Below, in pieces: positions 34,070-42,258 of a stretch of 42,329 bases of DNA. The stretch is from Duncaniella sp. (GTDB lineage Bacteria; Bacteroidota; Bacteroidia; Bacteroidales; Muribaculaceae): the NCBI GenBank assembly GCA_023664955.1, contig JAMPEV010000004.1, positions 1 through 42,329 on the forward strand, given 5' to 3'. The notes under the pieces are model-generated. The model saw only the letters and a list, made by a program, of their open reading frames with translations. It was not told the DNA's origin and did not search any database. Both the position numbers and the translations under genes were made by a program. Numbering within the stretch: the stretch's first letter is position 1; every line of letters starts with the position of its first letter.

Positions 34070-36565
34070 TCATTGTTTATTGAGCAGGGTGGCAATGGCG
34101 GTGAAAAGAGTTTCTACCGTCTTTTTGTCGGGAACGGGGATGTTTAGAGAAGCTTGCCCTGTTTCAGGGTCTTCCTTTACGAGGGCGTCGGTGATTGCTT
34201 TCGCACCATCGGATTCGCGAAGCACGGATGCTAAAGAGCCGAAGAAATTCAAGCTCGATGATAGGAAATTATTAACCTTTGTGGTAGAAGAGGGTGATTT
34301 GCTTTTCTCAGGGTTCTCGGAGTTCTCAGGGTTCTCAGGGTTCTCGGAGTTCTCAGGGTTCTTGGAGTTCTCAGAGATTTCAGGGTTCTCGGAGTTCTCA
34401 GGGTTCTTGGAGTTCTCAGAGATTTCAGGGTTCTCGGAGTTCTCGGAGTTCTCGAAGTTTTCAGAGTTCTCGAAGTTTTCAGAGTTCTCTTCTTCTACGA
34501 TGCCTTCCACCATGTCGATAATTTTGCCAAATTTGTTATTGTCGATGAACACTGCGTCTTCTCCTCCATCAAGTATTCCAGCGGCAAGGTTAGATTTGAA
34601 GCGAAGTGTGGCTAACATTCTTTCTTCTATGGTGTCACGTGACACCATGTTGATTATCTGCACCGGATTTTCTTGTCCCAATCTGTAAATACGGGCAATA
34701 CGCTGTTCCAACACAGCCGGATTCCATGGTAAATCCATGTTAATTAGAAGTGAAGCAGTCTGAAGGTTCAAACCGGTGGAACCGGCATCTGTTGAAAGGA
34801 AAACTCTACATTCGGGGTCGTCCCTAAAGCGGTCAATCAAGTCCTTTCGTTTTATGGATGGCACACCACCATGCAGGAAGCAAAAATCGATATCCTCTTT
34901 TTCAAGCTCTTGGGAGATTATTCTCAACATGCGTTCCCATTGACTGAATATCACCACTTTGCCGTCACCTGTCTCGCACAGGTTGTTGATTATGGCCTTC
35001 ACTTCATCGACTTTAGTATCGTGTCGGGTCTTTTGGTCGATGATGAATGTACTGTCGCACACCATTCTCATCATTGACAGGAAGAGCATAAGTCGTTTAC
35101 GATCGGCTTCACTGAGGAACTTGAAACGGTGCCATTTTTCCACGAGAATATTTACCTGGTAGTGGTATTCATCGTGGATAGCACGTTGTTCCTTTGTCAT
35201 CGGCACAAACATGTTAGTGTCAGTGCGAGAAGGCATCTGTAGTTTCACATCAGCTTTTCTACGTCTAAGTAATGTGTCCTTAAGCATCTCAGATACCTGA
35301 TGGAGATTCTGGTATCCCACCACTCGTCCTGTTTCATCGAAAAGGGTGGTAAGATTGTTGAATTTATAAAGAGGACCGAGAACATATTGGTCCACGAACT
35401 GGGTTACGGAGTAAAGCTCGTTAAGTTTATTTTCAAGAGGCGTTCCTGAAAGAGCCAGTACATATTCTGACTTCAATTTGCGCAACTGACGTCCCATTTG
35501 AGTGTCCCAGTTCTTAAGTCGCTGCAACTCATCGAAGATTATCATGTCGGCCAACGGTATGAGGTTGGCCTTGATATTATTGGACACTGCATGGAAAGAG
35601 CAAATTTTATAGAAGTACTCTTTGGAACTGAGCTGGTCGCGTCGCTTATATGGGTCGCCTTCCACTACAATCGCCGTTGAATCAGTGAAACGTTTAATTT
35701 CCGACAGCCATTGGTATTTCAGGGAGGTCGGGCAGATAATTATCACAGATTCCACCAATCCTTCATGCCTCAGAAGTTCAGCAGTGGCGATTGCTTGCAC
35801 AGTCTTACCGAGACCCATTTCGTCGGCATTGATAGTGCGTCCACCTTTGAAGGCGAATTTCACACCATCCACCTGATATGGATGAAGCTTGGTTTTGATA
35901 AGTCCTGCAAAATCAGAGCCGTTATATTTCACATCGATGATTTCCCTCCTGCGTTTTGCGTCGCGGAAGGAAATAAGCAAGTCGAGAGCGTCATCTTCCC
36001 ATTCAAACTCCGGGTCGATTTCTTTGGCTTTTCTGATGAATGAAGAGGGGTCACATTCTTTGTCAAGAAGGAATCCATTGCAATCGAAAATTCCGGCACT
36101 GATATTTATAACATCTTGAGTACGGTATTTGCCTATTCGTAAACGTATGGTACGCCCATTGGTATAGTCAATTATAACAGAAGAATGTTCGGGAAGACGG
36201 AAAGAGACTCCGGCATACTTCCCGTTTTTGTAATTCGCAACCGACTCTATATGCTTACATGTGCCGATACAATTAGTTCGGAAGTCCATACATTCGCAAC
36301 GGTTTATGGGATTGGAAAGCCCGAAATATTCCACACGATATTTGCGGCCGGTCTTGGAATTTGTCACGTCAAACAGGTTTTCCCCCTCGGTTGTCACTTC
36401 GTTCACATGGATTGTCTCGCTCTCATTCTTCGCAGAATTCTTGCGCAGAGCAATCTGCCATGTTTCCAATGACATCCCCTTAGGGCAATGTACAGCGTTT
36501 ATAGCCGGCCCTTTATTACTTTTATCATTTGTGGTTTTCTTGGTAGTGGTTTTCTTCTTCGCCAT
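34070..36565 (-). CDS. SWIM/SNF2-family DNA-dependent ATPase (helicase) with a repetitive acidic tail
   Basis: 831 residues. A Lys/Thr-rich start leads to a SWIM zinc finger (Cys90-x-Cys92, Cys103-x-His105). The SNF2 core follows: Walker A MGLGKT around Lys254, Walker B-like DELQ at 345-348, an ALSGTPLENK motif, and in the second lobe LSTDAGSTGLNLQTA and EQRIARIYRLGQ. These proteins use ATP to move along duplex DNA or remodel protein-DNA complexes. After the core (ending about 690) come about 20 Glu-Asn-x triplets, then a basic Lys-Ser-Pro linker and a globular-looking end (about 765-831, with EDPETGQASLN and KKTVETLFTAIATLLN). The DNA of the triplet tract is a minisatellite. The gene follows the 106-residue unknown gene by 32 bp. 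Confidence 0.92.
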   Translation of the reverse strand: MAKKKTTTKKTTNDKSNKGPAINAVHCPKGMSLETWQIALRKNSAKNESETIHVNEVTTEGENLFDVTNSKTGRKYRVEYFGLSNPINRCECMDFRTNCIGTCKHIESVANYKNGKYAGVSFRLPEHSSVIIDYTNGRTIRLRIGKYRTQDVINISAGIFDCNGFLLDKECDPSSFIRKAKEIDPEFEWEDDALDLLISFRDAKRRREIIDVKYNGSDFAGLIKTKLHPYQVDGVKFAFKGGRTINADEMGLGKTVQAIATAELLRHEGLVESVIIICPTSLKYQWLSEIKRFTDSTAIVVEGDPYKRRDQLSSKEYFYKICSFHAVSNNIKANLIPLADMIIFDELQRLKNWDTQMGRQLRKLKSEYVLALSGTPLENKLNELYSVTQFVDQYVLGPLYKFNNLTTLFDETGRVVGYQNLHQVSEMLKDTLLRRRKADVKLQMPSRTDTNMFVPMTKEQRAIHDEYHYQVNILVEKWHRFKFLSEADRKRLMLFLSMMRMVCDSTFIIDQKTRHDTKVDEVKAIINNLCETGDGKVVIFSQWERMLRIISQELEKEDIDFCFLHGGVPSIKRKDLIDRFRDDPECRVFLSTDAGSTGLNLQTASLLINMDLPWNPAVLEQRIARIYRLGQENPVQIINMVSRDTIEERMLATLRFKSNLAAGILDGGEDAVFIDNNKFGKIIDMVEGIVEEENSENFENSENFENSENSENPEISENSKNPENSENPEISENSKNPENSENPENPENSENPEKSKSPSSTTKVNNFLSSSLNFFGSLASVLRESDGAKAITDALVKEDPETGQASLNIPVPDKKTVETLFTAIATLLNKQ
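34304..34489. repeat. Nine-base minisatellite inside the helicase gene
   Basis: About 185 bp built from variants of a 9-base unit, TTCTCAGGG / TTCTCGGAG on the plus strand. On the coding strand each unit reads Glu-Asn-Pro, Glu-Asn-Ser or Glu-Asn-Phe, with a few Glu-Ile-Ser and Lys-Asn-Pro variants. The unit is a multiple of three, so gain or loss of copies keeps the reading frame. It encodes residues about 693-754 of the helicase. Confidence 0.95.
34336..34425. repeat. Perfect 45-bp tandem duplication within the minisatellite
   Basis: Bases 34336-34380 are repeated without a single difference at 34381-34425. On the minus strand each copy encodes the same 15 residues (ENP-EIS-ENS-KNP-ENS order, in a shifted register). 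Perfect identity beside diverged 9-base units points to a recent slippage or unequal-crossover event. Confidence 0.95.
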
Positions 36566-36597
36566 ATACGAATGTATTTATATACTGTGGTATGGAT

Positions 36598-36918
36598 TTA
36601 TAATGGTAAAAAAAGTAGCTTTATAATGTCTTCTTTATCGACATGCGGGAGTAATTCTGCTATTTGCTTTATGTCGGAGCTGAAAGTATCAGCTCTGATT
36701 GAAAGGCATGAATGCGGAGTGAAATCCACAGGAACGATAGCGATTATGCCGTTAAAATCATCGGTTGAGTGAACTTCACCCTCGAATGGCACGATGGCAA
36801 GTTGTGGTAAATGACACGTGGGTGTGGAAACGCCCTTGCGATGCTCGGGGTAAATTACAATGACATTTGGGAACACCGAGCCATTCCGGATTACCGCATG
36901 ACAGCGTGTAGACTTCAT
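36598..36918 (-). CDS. Uncharacterised 106-residue protein in the ileS-lspA run
   Basis: I do not recognise this protein. It has no signal peptide and no membrane helix. It looks like a small soluble alpha/beta protein: beta-rich first part (HAVIRNGSVFPNVIVIYP, QLAIVPFEGEVHS, IIAIVPVDFTPHS) and a helical end (SDIKQIAELLPHVDKEDIIKLLFLPL split over about 80-106). It begins 5 bp after the stop of the DUF4296 gene and ends 32 bp before the helicase start, so it is very likely translated from the same message. Codon choice looks like that of its neighbours, which argues that it is real. A plus-strand ORF over the same region lacks such support. Its place between envelope lipoprotein and helicase genes gives no functional hint. 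Confidence 0.7.
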   Translation of the reverse strand: MKSTRCHAVIRNGSVFPNVIVIYPEHRKGVSTPTCHLPQLAIVPFEGEVHSTDDFNGIIAIVPVDFTPHSCLSIRADTFSSDIKQIAELLPHVDKEDIIKLLFLPL

Positions 36919-36923
36919 CTTAA

Positions 36924-37709
36924 TTATCTATGATGGATAAGATGCTGGCCTTCGCGAGCTTTCACATTGTTATTGCGGCCACGGGTTCGTACCACGGATA
37001 TTGAATCAAGGTAGGACACTTCATCGCCACGGGGGGCATAGAATATTGAGCCGAATACGGTTGATGCTACTTTCGCCGAGTCGAGGACAAGAGTGAGACG
37101 CTTTGTGCCCTCTCCTACTTGTGTTGATGTTACGTATTCAGTTGTACCGTCGTTATATTCCACAGCCATTCTTAAAGAAATGGGTGAGCGGTTGCCGATT
37201 GTTTTGATATTCATAGTATAGCGGTCGCCGCGGTCCCAGTTCTTGTCAGAGTTGGTGTGGAAAGCGAGATATTTAGAAGGCATATAGGGATTTACGCGCA
37301 AGGTGGATATTCCTTGCCAAACGTTCACCGAATCACCGTCAAGGCTAATGTTGATTGGAGCGTTTTCCGCCTTTCCACCAGCGCGTTCAGCGTCGGCAAT
37401 GCGATTTTTTAGAATCTCGATGGTGAGTTTGTACATCTCGCTATACTTGTTGAGATTATTGCCATACCAATAAAGCGATGTGTCGACTTGTGCGGAAGTA
37501 ACACCATGTTTCATGTAGATTGATTGCATGAATGTTCTCTTGAGTGAATCATTAGAGAATGTTCTTGAATTACTTTCCACAACGGCTTCACCAGTGTGCA
37601 CATCAGCCAATAGTTCCGCCATTTTCTTTGGTGGAATAACATAGTCAGGAGTGCTGTCGCAAGCTGCGAAAGTAACCATGACTAACAGTATGACCAGCAA
37701 GTTACGCAA
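36924..37709 (-). CDS. DUF4296-family lipoprotein
   Basis: 261 residues. The lipobox FAA-C gives Cys17. The DUF4296 core (about 20-125) has DYVIPPKKMAELLADVHTGEA, an FMQSIYMKHGV helix and a YWYGNNLNKYSEMY segment; this domain is typical of Bacteroidota and of unknown function. The C-terminal half (about 125-245) looks like a beta domain. The start is TTG at 37709, overlapping the lspA stop by eight bases (TTGCGTAA); a stop lies three codons upstream in frame, and the first ATG (codon 11) would destroy the signal peptide, so TTG is the only sensible start. The overlap suggests translational coupling to lspA, the signal peptidase that would itself mature this lipoprotein. Confidence 0.9.
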   Translation of the reverse strand: MRNLLVILLVMVTFAACDSTPDYVIPPKKMAELLADVHTGEAVVESNSRTFSNDSLKRTFMQSIYMKHGVTSAQVDTSLYWYGNNLNKYSEMYKLTIEILKNRIADAERAGGKAENAPINISLDGDSVNVWQGISTLRVNPYMPSKYLAFHTNSDKNWDRGDRYTMNIKTIGNRSPISLRMAVEYNDGTTEYVTSTQVGEGTKRLTLVLDSAKVASTVFGSIFYAPRGDEVSYLDSISVVRTRGRNNNVKAREGQHLIHHR

Positions 37710-38325
37710 TTTCTTCTAACGCTTTAGGTGACACAATATATTTATGGTAGAAAAGTATGAGGGCAATGATACCGCATGAGATGGCAGCATCAGCAAGATT
37801 AAAAACCGGTTGGAAAAACAGGAATTCATGACCTCCTACCCAAGGCATCCAAGATGGCCATGTGAAGGAGAAAAGCGGGAAGTACAGCATATCCACCACT
37901 CTACCATGGAAAATCTCGGCATAACCGCCTGCAGCAGGGAAAAGCGAGGCCACAAAAGGTGGCGCCGGGTTATTGAATATAAGACCATAGAACACACAGT
38001 CAAAAATATTACCTGCCGCTCCCGCCGTCACCAATGCCAGACATATGATATAGCCCATCGGGACGCGTGGAATCTTATATATCTTTACAATGTAGTAAAT
38101 CAAGAAGGTGACGGCCACAATGCGGAAGAGGGTAAGCAACAACTTGCTTCCGAACTCCATGCCGAATGCCATACCATTATTCTCGATGAAATACAGGTAA
38201 AACCAGGAGAAGATTTTGAAATCTTCTCCCAGGTAAAAGTGGGTCTTAATCCATATTTTCAGTGTTTGGTCAAGGACCACCACCACTAATATGATAAGTG
38301 TGGCTACAAGACCTTTTGAACGCAT
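37702..38325 (-). CDS. lspA: Lipoprotein signal peptidase (signal peptidase II)
   Basis: 207 residues, an integral membrane aspartyl protease that removes the signal peptide from diacylglyceryl-modified prolipoproteins. Four helices are visible. Conserved motifs are DQTLKIWI (19-26), ENNGMAFG (48-55), GNIFD (105-109), GRVVDM with catalytic Asp145, and FNLADAAIS with catalytic Asp179. It is longer than the roughly 165-residue proteobacterial enzyme because of an insertion between GNIFD and GRVVD (about 110-140), a feature I associate with Bacteroidota. It starts one base after the DksA-like gene and overlaps the DUF4296 gene. Proximity of lspA to ileS is a common bacterial arrangement. Confidence 0.96.
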   Translation of the reverse strand: MRSKGLVATLIILVVVVLDQTLKIWIKTHFYLGEDFKIFSWFYLYFIENNGMAFGMEFGSKLLLTLFRIVAVTFLIYYIVKIYKIPRVPMGYIICLALVTAGAAGNIFDCVFYGLIFNNPAPPFVASLFPAAGGYAEIFHGRVVDMLYFPLFSFTWPSWMPWVGGHEFLFFQPVFNLADAAISCGIIALILFYHKYIVSPKALEEIA

Positions 38326-38326
38326 A

Positions 38327-38710
38327 TTATTTCTTCTTAATAGAATTTTTGGCCTCTACACTACGAGTGGCGTGCGGGACGGCACGCAGACGTTCCTTGG
38401 GGATTAGCTCGCCAGTCTCGCAGCATATGCCGTAAGTCTTATTCTCGATGCGAATAAGGGCATTCTGGAGATGCTGTATGAACTTCATCTGCCTTTGGGC
38501 GAGCTGTCCGGCTTCCTCCTTTGAGAGAGTACTCGCGCCTTCCTCAAGGATTTTGAAGGTGGGGGAGGTGTCAGCGATGTCGTTCCCTTCGGTGTTATTG
38601 ATGTTGGCACGCAGGGAGTCATACTCTCTCTGTGCCTTGGCAAGTTTTTCAAGGATTATCTCCTTGAATTCTTGCAATTCTTCATCTGAATATCTTGTCT
38701 TGTCACTCAT
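38327..38710 (-). CDS. DksA/TraR-like protein with a degenerate zinc finger
   Basis: 127 residues. The coiled-coil N-terminal region (about 8-90, with Asp/Glu residues near the turn at 44-48) and the C-terminal TYGICCETGELIPKERL followed by AVPHATRS align with DksA/TraR proteins, which bind the RNA polymerase secondary channel and modulate promoters with ppGpp. Of the four zinc-ligand positions only Cys96 is kept; the others read Thr99, Ser117 and Ala120. So zinc binding is unlikely in the usual form, although the fold may persist. It lies between ileS (23 bp) and lspA (1 bp), an arrangement I believe is frequent in Bacteroidota. A role in transcription control is inferred from the family. 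Confidence 0.88.
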   Translation of the reverse strand: MSDKTRYSDEELQEFKEIILEKLAKAQREYDSLRANINNTEGNDIADTSPTFKILEEGASTLSKEEAGQLAQRQMKFIQHLQNALIRIENKTYGICCETGELIPKERLRAVPHATRSVEAKNSIKKK

Positions 38711-38733
38711 AGTAGTAATGTGTTAAAATGTTT

Positions 38734-41700
38734 TTATTTATTTAACGCTATTTTAACGTTAACGTTCACGTCGTCCATAGAAAAATTCTCTACTTCGGGG
38801 TCGTTTTCGTCAACATGGGCAATTTCGAGTGATGTAGCGAGTACTTGACGTGAGATATAATCAGCAAAATCGTTGATGGCTTCGTCGGTAGCTTCACCTG
38901 GAGCGAATGTGAGCGAAATGCGGTCAGTGATGTCATAGTCACGAGATTTGCGCACATTTTGAATGCGGTTCACAATGTCACGAGCTATACCTTCGCGACG
39001 CAATTCGGGTGACACGGTAACATCGAGGGCGATAGTAAGGGAGCCTTCATTTGCCACGAGCCATCCGGGGATATCTTCAGAGATGATCTCGACATCGGTC
39101 AGATCAACGGAGGCCGGTGTGCCATTAACGTCAATCTGAATCTGACCGTTGCGTTCGAGCTCGGCAATCTGATGAGAGTCAAGTGACTTGATGATTTCGG
39201 CAGCAGCTTTCATCTGTTTGCCAAACTTCGGACCAAGTTTCTTGAAATCAGGTTTCACACTCTTGACGAGAATGCCTTCGTCATTACCCACGATCTTGAG
39301 CTCCTTAACGTTGATCTCGCTTTTCACGAGGTCGCTGATAGCTTCAAGGGCAGCGTGCTGGGCGTCATCAGCCACGGGTACCATGATAGTCTGTAATGGC
39401 TGACGCACTTTCTGATTCACCTTGCGGCGGAGTGCGAGTGCCATTGAGGTAATATCCTGAGCAAGTTTCTGACGCGCTTCGAGGGCAGAGTCAATGAGAG
39501 CCGGGTCAGCGACAGGGAATTTTGCAAGATGAACAGACTCATTACGGCCGGTTAAATCACGGTAAAGTTCATCGGCATAGAAAGGTGCGAAGGGAGCCAT
39601 GAGTAATGCCACAGTTTCCAAGCACGTATAGAGTGTCTGATAAGCGGCAATCTTATCTTCGGTCATTTCACCACCCCAGAAACGTTTGCGGTTAAGGCGA
39701 ACGTACCAATTGGATAGGTTGTCACTTACAAACTCGCCAATCGCACGAGCAGCACGGGTAGGTTCGTAATCGTCAAGTGCATCTGTCACATCTTTAATAA
39801 GGGTGTTGAGAAGAGAGAGAATCCAACGGTCAATTTCAGGACGTTTTCCCACCGGGACTTGGGGTGTCTCCGGATCGAAGCCGTCAACGTTGGCATAGAG
39901 TGCGAAGAAGCTATATGTATTATATAATGTGGAGAAGAGTTTACGGGAAGTTTCTACAACCCCCTTCTCGTCATACTTCAAGTTATCCCAAGGAGATGAG
40001 TTGGAAATCATGTACCAACGCACAGGGTCAGCACCGAATTGGCCAATCTGACCGAATGGGTCAACGGCATTACCAAGTCGCTTAGACATCTTATTTCCAT
40101 ACTTGTCAAGGACAAGTCCGTTAGAGATTACGGTTTTGTAAGATATTGAGTCAAAGACCATCCCTGCGATAGCATGTAAAGTGAAGAACCAGCCGCGTGT
40201 CTGGTCAACTCCTTCAGCGATGAAATCGGCGGGGTATACCTCGCGATTGTCAAACGCTTCCTTATTCTCAAAGGGATAATGAATCTGAGCGTAGGGCATA
40301 GAGCCGGAGTCGAACCACACATCGATAAGGTCCTTTTCGCGCTTCATCGGTTTACCGGAAGCTGAGAGAAGCACTATGTCATCCACGTAGGGGCGGTGGA
40401 GGTCGATAAGATCATAGTTTTCCTTCGTGTACTCACCCGGTACGAAACCTGCTTTCTTATATGGATTTTCATCCATGAGTCCGGCTTCCACAGCCTTTTG
40501 AATCTCATTGTTGAGCTGCTCTACGGAGGTTATGCAAATTTCCTCAGAGCCATCCTCTGTGCGCCATATCGGGAGCGGAGTGCCCCAATAGCGGCTGCGT
40601 GACAAGTTCCAATCTTGTAGGTTTTCAAGCCATTTACCGAAACGGCCAGAGCCGGTAGAGGCTGGTTTCCACTTGATTGATTCATTGAGCTCCATCAAGC
40701 GTTCACGCACTGCGGTAGTCTTGATAAACCAGCTATCAAGTGGATAGTAGAGCACAGGTTTGTCAGTACGCCAACAGTGTGGATAGTTGTGGGTATGCTT
40801 TTCAATTTTAAATACCTTGTCGGTAGCTTTAAGTTCCATGCATATTTGCACGTCGAGAGTCTCGGCATCATCAGGAATAGAGGGGTCGTAGGCATTCTTA
40901 ACGTATTTACCTTGCCAAGGTTTGTAAGCCTCCACATCTACCATTTCCTCGACAAACTTAGGATCAAGCTGGTCAAGGAGATAAAAACGGCCTTTGAGGT
41001 CTACCATCGGGCGGATATTACCGTCCTTGTCAATCAGGTGAAGCGGGGGTATGTTATTTTGCTTTGACACACGAAGGTCGTCAGCACCGAAAGTACCTGC
41101 GATATGAACGATACCTGTACCATCCTCGGTAGTCACATAGTCGCCCGGAATAACACGGAAGGCACCTTCGCCGGGATTAACCCATGGGAGAAGTTGATGA
41201 TAGTCTATGCCGACGAGGTCGAGACCCTTCACTTGGGCAACGACTTCGTAAGGAATCAATTTGTCACCCTTGTTGTAGGAGTCAAGAGCTATTTCCTTAG
41301 CTTTTGCATTGAAAAGGGAACCCATGAGAGCATCGGCAGCTACGACTGTGATGGGCTTGCCGGAATAGGGGTTGTATGTGCGTACAATGTTGTAAGTGAT
41401 GTCAGGACCTACGGCGAGGGCAGTGTTAGAGGGAAGAGTCCAGGGGGTGGTGGTCCAAGCGAGGAAATAGGGTGTTCCCCATCGGAACAATAAGTCACGA
41501 TAAGGAGCTAAGGATGGATTGTCGTTGTTAACGACTTGGAACTGAGCCACACATGTGGTGTCCTTAACGTCGCGGTAACATCCGGGCTGATTCAACTCAT
41601 GAGAGCTAAGTCCTGTGCCGGCAGCGGGGGAGTAGGGCTGGATAGTGTAGCCTTTGTAGAGGTAGCCCTTCTTGTAGAGTTCACCAAGCAGCCACCACAC

Positions 41701-42180
41701 AGTCTCGATATAACGGTTGTCGTAAGTGATATAGGCATTAGGCATGTCGACCCAGTAGCCCATCTGGCGAGTAAGGTCTTCCCATTCGCCGGTGTACTTC
41801 ATAACCTCGCGCCGGCATGCTGCATTATATTCATCGACCGAAATTTTCTTGCCAATATCTTCCTTGGTGATTCCGAGATTCTTTTCTACGCCAAGTTCTA
41901 CGGGGAGACCGTGGGTGTCCCATCCGGCCTTACGCTTAACTTGGAAGCCCTGCATGGTCTTGTAGCGGCAGAAAATATCTTTGATGGTGCGTGCAAGTAC
42001 ATGGTGGATACCGGGCTTGCCGTTTGCAGAAGGGGGACCTTCAAAAAACACAAAAGAGGGACAACCCTCACGTTCAGACATTGTGCGATGGAACACATTC
42101 TCAGAATCCCACTTTTCGAGCACTGTTTTATTGACCTCGGGGAGGTTTAAACCGTTATATTCCTTGAATCTCTTTGACAT
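38734..42180 (-). CDS. ileS: Isoleucyl-tRNA synthetase, long (type 2-like) form
   Basis: 1148 residues. It charges tRNA-Ile with isoleucine and edits misactivated valine. The Rossmann fold begins with FFEGPPSANGKPGIHHVLA (44-63); the usual HxGH signature is replaced by GIHH (57-60). KMSKR is at 697-701. The CP1 editing domain (about 200-430) contains AWTTTPWTLPSNTALAVGP and GTGIVHIAGTFGADD. After the anticodon-binding domain (about 730-890) come a C-terminal extension (about 900-1148) of the kind found in type 2 IleRS rather than the zinc-binding tail of E. coli IleRS. Its length and C-terminus suggest natural mupirocin tolerance. It is the first gene of a run with the DksA-like, lspA and DUF4296 genes and has a recognisable promoter at 42228-42258. 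Confidence 0.97.
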   Translation of the reverse strand: MSKRFKEYNGLNLPEVNKTVLEKWDSENVFHRTMSEREGCPSFVFFEGPPSANGKPGIHHVLARTIKDIFCRYKTMQGFQVKRKAGWDTHGLPVELGVEKNLGITKEDIGKKISVDEYNAACRREVMKYTGEWEDLTRQMGYWVDMPNAYITYDNRYIETVWWLLGELYKKGYLYKGYTIQPYSPAAGTGLSSHELNQPGCYRDVKDTTCVAQFQVVNNDNPSLAPYRDLLFRWGTPYFLAWTTTPWTLPSNTALAVGPDITYNIVRTYNPYSGKPITVVAADALMGSLFNAKAKEIALDSYNKGDKLIPYEVVAQVKGLDLVGIDYHQLLPWVNPGEGAFRVIPGDYVTTEDGTGIVHIAGTFGADDLRVSKQNNIPPLHLIDKDGNIRPMVDLKGRFYLLDQLDPKFVEEMVDVEAYKPWQGKYVKNAYDPSIPDDAETLDVQICMELKATDKVFKIEKHTHNYPHCWRTDKPVLYYPLDSWFIKTTAVRERLMELNESIKWKPASTGSGRFGKWLENLQDWNLSRSRYWGTPLPIWRTEDGSEEICITSVEQLNNEIQKAVEAGLMDENPYKKAGFVPGEYTKENYDLIDLHRPYVDDIVLLSASGKPMKREKDLIDVWFDSGSMPYAQIHYPFENKEAFDNREVYPADFIAEGVDQTRGWFFTLHAIAGMVFDSISYKTVISNGLVLDKYGNKMSKRLGNAVDPFGQIGQFGADPVRWYMISNSSPWDNLKYDEKGVVETSRKLFSTLYNTYSFFALYANVDGFDPETPQVPVGKRPEIDRWILSLLNTLIKDVTDALDDYEPTRAARAIGEFVSDNLSNWYVRLNRKRFWGGEMTEDKIAAYQTLYTCLETVALLMAPFAPFYADELYRDLTGRNESVHLAKFPVADPALIDSALEARQKLAQDITSMALALRRKVNQKVRQPLQTIMVPVADDAQHAALEAISDLVKSEINVKELKIVGNDEGILVKSVKPDFKKLGPKFGKQMKAAAEIIKSLDSHQIAELERNGQIQIDVNGTPASVDLTDVEIISEDIPGWLVANEGSLTIALDVTVSPELRREGIARDIVNRIQNVRKSRDYDITDRISLTFAPGEATDEAINDFADYISRQVLATSLEIAHVDENDPEVENFSMDDVNVNVKIALNK

Positions 42181-42227
42181 TGGGAGACAGTATTTTCAAG
42201 TTATGATGAGTTTTTGGAAAATTTTTG

Positions 42228-42258
42228 CAAAATTAGTAATTTTTCTTTGAAAAACATA
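42228..42258 (-). promoter_or_regulatory. Promoter of the ileS operon
   Basis: On the minus strand TAATTTTG (42228-42235) matches TAnnTTTG. TATG (42255-42258), one mismatch from TTTG, lies 19 bases upstream. The start site would be near 42221, giving a leader of about 40 bases. A small palindrome (CTGTTTA-ATAA-TAAACAG) lies just upstream at 42262-42279. I see no T-box. Confidence 0.6.

Noticed and set aside
34304-34489. Regular repeats considered as a CRISPR array.
   Set aside because: Units are 9 bases with no spacers, sit inside a coding frame and encode amino-acid triplets.
34065-34688. Plus-strand ORF of 207 residues rich in Phe-Ser-Glu/Gly repeats.
   Set aside because: It is the antisense reading of the helicase minisatellite; the minus-strand frame has clear SNF2 motifs around it.
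36488-36772. Plus-strand ORF of 94 residues opposite the 106-residue unknown protein and the helicase start.
   Set aside because: The minus-strand frame has tight operon spacing and matching codon use; the plus frame crosses two minus-strand genes.
41536-42150. Plus-strand ORF of 204 residues.
   Set aside because: It lies opposite the N-terminal part of ileS; no signal, motif or promoter supports it.
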